From assembly GCA_902805475.1 (NCBI GenBank), contig CADCSX010000001.1:310001-374000 (forward strand): a stretch of 64,000 nucleotides of DNA. The letters run 5' to 3'. Shown one piece after another: positions 58,761-64,000 of this stretch. Each line of letters opens with the position of its first letter. Position 1 is the first letter of the stretch. A program made the translations under genes and the position numbers. The DNA is from Entonaema liquescens. Lineage: Eukaryota; Ascomycota; Sordariomycetes; Xylariales; Xylariaceae. The notes below the pieces were generated by a model. The model did no database searches and was not told the origin of the DNA. It saw only the letters and a program-made list of their open reading frames with translations.

Positions 58761-61253
58761 TCATCGCTCGTATCTCGGCAATGGTTCTGATCCCGCGGCT
58801 CGCTCTGATGATCCGGCGATATCATGATAAGCGTCCAGGTTTCCGTAGTCATGATCATCATTAAGAACTGGGGCCGTCGGCTCTTGGGTCCGTAGCGGGA
58901 CGAGGGGTGGTGCTGATGGTTCCACATCTTCTGGGACCTCCGGTGGGGCACTGGCCTCCTGAAGAAGTCGCCGGCGCTCGAGCTCTTGTTTGTCATCCAC
59001 GTTAGATGAAGATGGAGGGCTTGCTGACGTTAGATCTGCCAGCGTAGGCGCAGATGGTCCCCCGTTATCCTCTTCCGGCTCTACGGGCGAAGCATGGCTA
59101 CTAGAATTATGATTACCATTAATTTGGTGGACGGATTCCTCAACCGGTGCGGATGGTTGCGACGGTCCAGCTTCTGTCTCTGAAGACTGGGGTGGCGGTT
59201 GACTGGGTAATAGCCTCTGCTCTGCTTGCCGAACGCGTTCCTTTTCGGACAGCTCACTCTCTTGAGGCACTTCTGGAGGTGGTATATAGACTGGAGCGTG
59301 TGTTTCTCCATCTTGAAAGTCATAATATGATGTTTGTGGAGACGCTCCCGGTGGTAAATAGGTTTGGGGCGACGATTCAAGCTGTGCGGACGTAAAGTCG
59401 CCGCTATAGTTGATCCCGTTGTTATATTCGTGTTGCCAGGTATAATTCGATTCGTTGTTTTCGGCATCGACGATTTCCGAAGGCGGTTGGATTGTAAGGG
59501 AAGGACGCATTACAGACTTGCCTCGCAAGCGGCTCGAGTCCATAGTCCCTACAATAACTTCAAAAGATACAGATATAACACCCTTTTCGCGTCTTAAATG
59601 ATCAGTATCTACTATCGTGCCGTTCCAATTCGCGAGCCGTTTTATATCATATGACCCGACCGTTGAAGCAGGATTACCACCAGGAACCCCTAACGAGCCC
59701 ATCCTATTTGGTTGCTGTGAACTTCCAGTTGATTGACCAGCAAGTTTCCCACCCAGGTCGAGAACAACTTCGACGTGGTATCTGAAACTAATGAGACCCC
59801 CGGGAACATTCTTTATACTCGGAAATACATCTTCTGGTACCCTGATGGATGTAGTAATGTTTGCCGTGAGGGTCGCAGGATCGATGATTAGCGGCGCAAC
59901 CGCCTGGGATAAGTCTTTTCGGAAAACACTACAGGAACCGGCAGAAGACAATGACAACCCTCCCAGTCCAGTTCTTGATCTTGGATAGTAATCCTCGTGC
60001 TTTAGTCGCTTGGCATCCTCTTTAGATAGCTCCGCTGTAAATAGGGAGAGCGGTGGTGAATAATCCACTCGACCCTGGCGATATAGCGTAACGATAACGC
60101 CATGCATACTCTTCATACGACGATTATGCTCGACCTTGATCTTAACAGGTAGTATATCCCCTGGAAGACAACCTCCTTTTAATAGTTCAACAGTCGCAGT
60201 GATCTCCCTCTCATCACCACCCGATAATCTACTTGCAGCCACGGATTCGGCACTAGCATCGGCGCCCCTAGCACTATTAGAGCCGCTATTATTACTAACG
60301 GCACTGTCACCGCTTATTTCGCTTTGTAGATCATGCGGGATTAAATCGCTCCGTAATGGGCTTCGCGGTAAATGGTTCCCGGGCGGCCCAACCGATGTTG
60401 TTACTTCTCCTAAACTTACGGAACTCCCGTTGGAGTTCTCGTTAACTCTTGTCGAGTCAAGGTCCGACGCCGGTTCTTGCGTTTCTGTAGACGCCGAACC
60501 ACGGGTGGCCGTTGATGCCGCCGCCGGCAACTGCTTCTTTCTCTTTTTTGGCCTTCTCCGTAAAGTCTGCATACATACCCTTCGTTCTCGCGGCGGGGCA
60601 AGCACACCTATATCTACTTTTTCTATCAGTGCTACTTTTGTTTCACAGCTAGTAGTCGCCGCTATTGAAGTCGGTCGCGTCAACGTGGCCGTGACCATGT
60701 AGGATATCGTTCCTCTCTCGAACTATAGTTTACATTAGCATTGTCGGCCAACAATAGATGGATCATCGAGGCGGACAGATCGTACATCGATACTACTTGG
60801 CAACCCCTTGGCGGGGAATATGAGATCAAATTCGAATTCGAATCTTGTAGGCTTAAGTCTCCCCTCGCCGCATAAAACCTGCTCATCCTGAAAGAGAGAG
60901 GCCAATCCATTGCCGCAATACCTTACGCTTCGACTCCGTTCGTGGGAAATTACAGCAGGGTTGACGGGACTGAGCTGCGCCGCAGCACCGGCATGTTTGT
61001 AGACGCGCACATATCCATGCAACGCGACAGTCAAATGTGTTATACGGATGGGTTTAACAACAGAAAGAATAACGTGGCCCTTAACATGATCACCAGCGGA
61101 ATACTGGCGATGAGGCTCTTGAAGGCGAACGTGGAAATCGGCAAGGTTACGTGTTCGGGAACGAAGAGGCGATGTTAGGCGAGAAAATAAGGAGGGCCTG
61201 GATGGCGGATCGTCGACCGGCAAGTTTTGACCTTTGTCGGCGTCGGAACCCAT
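58761..61253 (-). CDS. palF: Arrestin-like pH-signalling protein PalF/RIM8
   Basis: Two exons, 61253-60786 and 60722-58761, give 809 residues, the usual PalF size. The arrestin N-domain begins FHVRLQEPHRQYSAGDHVKG and continues through IRITHLTVALHGYVRVYK. The domain closes after the intron with FERGTISYMVTATLTRPTS. A Ser/Arg/Lys-rich linker follows (RRRPKKRKKQ). The arrestin C-domain begins near ITATVELLKGGCLPGDILPV and includes MHGVIVTLYRQGRVDYSPPL and FPSIKNVPGGLISFRYHVEV. The C-terminal 300 residues are Pro/Ser/Gln-rich and end EPLPRYER. In fungi PalF binds the seven-helix pH sensor PalH at the plasma membrane, is ubiquitinated at alkaline pH and leads to PacC activation. Assignment rests on domain order and length. 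Confidence 0.9.
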
Positions 61254-62850
61254 CTATTCGACTGGTCTCGATTGACAACGCCGTGCGTGTCTTGCATGAC
61301 ACCGCACGGATATCGTCGTCAACTACCCGATAGTCCGTTTCGAGGTCGAGATGAAGAAACGAGATCGGTCGGGGAACGGACGGGCTTCGATCTTCGCGTA
61401 ATTTCAAAAACGAAGAATCGCGGTAGTCAACGGTCGAAGACTAGGATCGGGAAGAGGACGACCAAGGCGATGGCAATCACGTTAAAGGACCCCTAGAGGA
61501 GTCCTATGGCTAGGGCGCCGTTATGGGACGCGAAGGACGGGAAAAGAATCGAAATGCGCCTGGTTTGGGATTGGCTTTCGGAGGAGGGTTCACCAAGATC
61601 TTGGGTGTTGCATGTGCCAAGCTGTGGGAGAGTCTTGGTAAGAAAAGGGACTTGGGTTTGGGAACGGCTGCCAAGAGATGGGACCTCCAGCTTTTATTAT
61701 TAATAGTTGTTCCTAGGTGTTCTTAGGTGCTAAGAGATAGGTGCTAAAGAGATAGCCTGCTAGTGTAGCGTCGGAGGGGTTGCTGTACAAGTATGGTAAG
61801 CTAGAAAGTCTTTGTATGTTGTATACCTATGTTGTACAAGAGTTAGGGTACGTAAGAACTTACTACCCCGGGTCTAATAACGGGCGGCTGCTTGCTTTTG
61901 CTTCTCCTAGCTGGCTCTAGATTGCACTAAAATTGGCTTTGAGTTATTAGAGGTACATTGTAACTTAGAAGTACCCGACACTCATAAAACCCCGACCCCC
62001 GGAAGAAATCCCGTTTCGCCAGGGAAAACTCGAACGTTTGATGTTAAATGCACAAGTACATAAGCGAAATTTGTTAGACGTACATACCTACCTAGGTACC
62101 TAGGTAGGTACCTATGTATTAGATAATATTGTAAGTCCTCGAAACTCGACTTGCGAACCATACCTAGGTAACTAGTTAATATAACTGGGTATGTTAGTTA
62201 TGTTAGTTAACTAACTAGTGTGGAGCATCGGTAAGAGTTTCTTCTATTAAACAAGCTGACGGACTGTTGAGGATCTATAAAGAAGAAGTTGAGCTGAACG
62301 GTTCAATTTATTCAGTATATACTAGGCATGCAAGGCGTAGGTCGAGAACATCGAAATATATGCCTTAAGATTAAATCACATGTTTCACAAACTAGAGGTA
62401 TGCAGTGACTCGTTCGGGTTTCTAAGTATTTACATGATATTACTGGCTACAATTACATAGTAGGTATAAGCCACCTTGAAATAATTAGGTAACCTACATG
62501 TAAGTAACCTACATAGGTAGACACCTATAGAATTATATAAGTACATAGGTATGGATTCGAAAATTCAACATTTGATCGTTGGGAACGTTGACTTATTACA
62601 CGTAGTGTTTCCCACATATATGCATCTACGTCTGCACTGGACCTTTTAGTCCCTTACGGAAAAGCAAGTTGGTTCAGAATTGGGTAACATCGGATAAGCA
62701 CCGTGGACTCCGGCTATGAGATATTTCTCTCGCTAATATCTTATATCTTACTAGACGCTTGATGGCCATAGTAATAGGCCGCAATTCGTAGCGCATTACG
62801 ATGTGCGATGTACGATGTGCAAGCTAGCTAACCGAGGGACCACAAACTTG

Positions 62851-62880
62851 GTAGCGTCAAGAAGCGTCAAGAAGCGTCAA
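62851..62880. repeat. Three tandem 10-bp units (GAAGCGTCAA type)
   Basis: One GTAGCGTCAA followed by two GAAGCGTCAA units, in intergenic DNA. Confidence 0.8.
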
Positions 62881-63462
62881 GGTGAGTGGTGAGCGAGGAC
62901 CGTTTTCCCCTCTGCTAGCCACCTATCGGGATTGTGAAATTTCGTACGGAGGTCTCACAGTACGCCATTCGACTGACTCACGAGACTTGCTTTGGTGGCA
63001 TGGAAGACAGAAGCTGGATACGGTAAGCCGCCACCACGTAAGGATCAAAGGTGCACTGCACTGCACTATGCTTGTTGTCCCTCGGCCTACTCGGTCGGCA
63101 AAAGTTATCCTTATCCCCATCACAGCTGACCGGAGTTTGGAGTTTCAATTATGGGCGAGCCGAATATGCTCCAAGCAAAGGCGTTCGCTTATACTGCGCA
63201 TGTCACTGCACATATTGTGCATGCTGTCTGTGTGTGGTTTGTCTATACCTCCTTGAACCGGTCATGATCCCCGTTTTTCGTGCGCCGCCGCAAACAAGTC
63301 GAATCTGGTTGTAGAAAAATTCTGACTCTAATAAGACCCTCCACTATAAAATAAAAAACTCTGATAGGAAATCATGCCACACTTTCAGGTTTCAACTTCA
63401 TCGCCTCGGTATAATTCGGGGCGAAAGTAGATAAAGCTCTGACAAACAATTACGCGGTTATG

Positions 63463-63486
63463 TTTTTTTTTTTTTTTTTTTTTTTT
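63463..63486. repeat. Poly-T run of 24
   Basis: An uninterrupted run of T. It could be an A-tail relic of a retroposed sequence on the minus strand or simply a homopolymer; nothing next to it was recognised. Confidence 0.85.
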
Positions 63487-64000
63487 AGCTTCGCATGGCT
63501 TTCGAAAATACAAGTCAAAAACGGGCAAACAAGCTTTTATTCCAAGCAGGGCTTAGCTCATCGGCACCTCGCCGAAAATAGTCTGTGCATTACTAGGGGG
63601 CAGTTAGGGAAATGCTTGTTCATGTGGGGAAGTCACATGATCCTTTAAGTCCGATCCGATATTTAGCAACTCCCCCTTAACTACGATGAATACACCTATA
63701 CGAAAGACATGCAATCTGCTTGACGTATAAGCATGCTTTAGGTCAATGGGAGGTTATAGGTAGTAATAATAGGATGTACTGCCCCTTTTGACTTTCGTAC
63801 ATTTTACACCCATGAAGAAGGTAACAAGGGAATGATATCAATACTAGAAAACTCGAGTAACGTAATCCACGGGTCAACGGCCCACACGGGTCAATGGCCC
63901 AACGAAAATATATACAAAATACGTCTGTGCGTAACCGTGCACTTTATTTAGAAAAAATGCTATTAAAAATCGGATTTCAAATTTGGATAAGTAATTATAT

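Larger units (their letters stand above)
61254..64000. other. Long intergenic stretch with no supported gene
   Basis: No exon-like coding is visible on either strand; open frames at 61227-61726 and 62882-63314 lack any domain. The part next to 61253 is the palF promoter. Three TACCTAGGTA palindromes (62089-62098, 62097-62106, 62161-62170) and many related TAGGTA steps cluster at 62080-62530. A GAAGCGTCAA-type repeat lies at 62851-62880 and a T run at 63463-63486. Confidence 0.5.

Overview
The window looks like a chromosome segment from a filamentous ascomycete (Pezizomycotina, probably Sordariomycetes). Evidence: short GT-AG introns of about 45-170 nt, monocistronic genes on both strands, fungal-only families (Zn2Cys6 regulators, SAT4/rhodopsin-like membrane proteins, Dal5-type and sugar-porter transporters, a PalF/RIM8 arrestin, an ERJ5-type J protein, a type I metacaspase), and repeat copies carrying C-to-T and G-to-A damage typical of repeat-induced point mutation (RIP). 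The genus cannot be fixed by eye. No tRNA, rRNA or CRISPR array was seen.

Layout. 1-5.8 kb: a URE2-like glutathione S-transferase and a rhodopsin-like membrane protein, each with one apparent reading-frame break. 5.8-23.4 kb: a catabolic neighbourhood with a phenol 2-monooxygenase-like flavoprotein (containing a 12-nt exon), a Dal5-type transporter, a salicylate hydroxylase-like flavoprotein, a Zn2Cys6 regulator, a metallo-beta-lactamase-fold hydrolase and a sugar-porter transporter. A nested inverted repeat lies in front of the Dal5-type gene. 24.6-37.8 kb: housekeeping or stress genes: ERJ5-like protein, an unrecognised 269-aa protein, a DJ-1/PfpI protein, a serine beta-lactamase-fold hydrolase, and a divergent pair made of a metacaspase and a WW-domain protein, both with Pro/Tyr/Asn/Gly-rich tracts. 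38.2-49.8 kb: a Baeyer-Villiger-type monooxygenase and a cyclase-family gene that is split by a 7,063-bp LTR retrotransposon. 50.2-61.3 kb: a possible small secreted Cys-rich protein, a fungal N-terminal-domain (STAND-like) locus of unclear structure, a RING-like protein, an SDR, a second fungal transcription-factor-like protein and PalF. 61.3-64 kb: no gene seen.

Mobile DNA is the most informative part. Two copies of a roughly 490-bp non-autonomous hAT-type element (13876-14368 and 40933-41417) have matching ends and perfect 8-bp target duplications. They differ by a clean inversion of a 29-bp internal segment and by RIP-type transitions confined to the interior of the second copy. The LTR element has two 153-bp LTRs and a 5-bp target duplication (TACAT). 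It is severely RIP-degraded inside, yet its two outer LTR edges and the interrupted host gene are clean, and the mutation pattern in the two LTRs is mirror-image. A 10-bp palindrome, TACCTAGGTA, occurs at least nine times, always outside coding exons.
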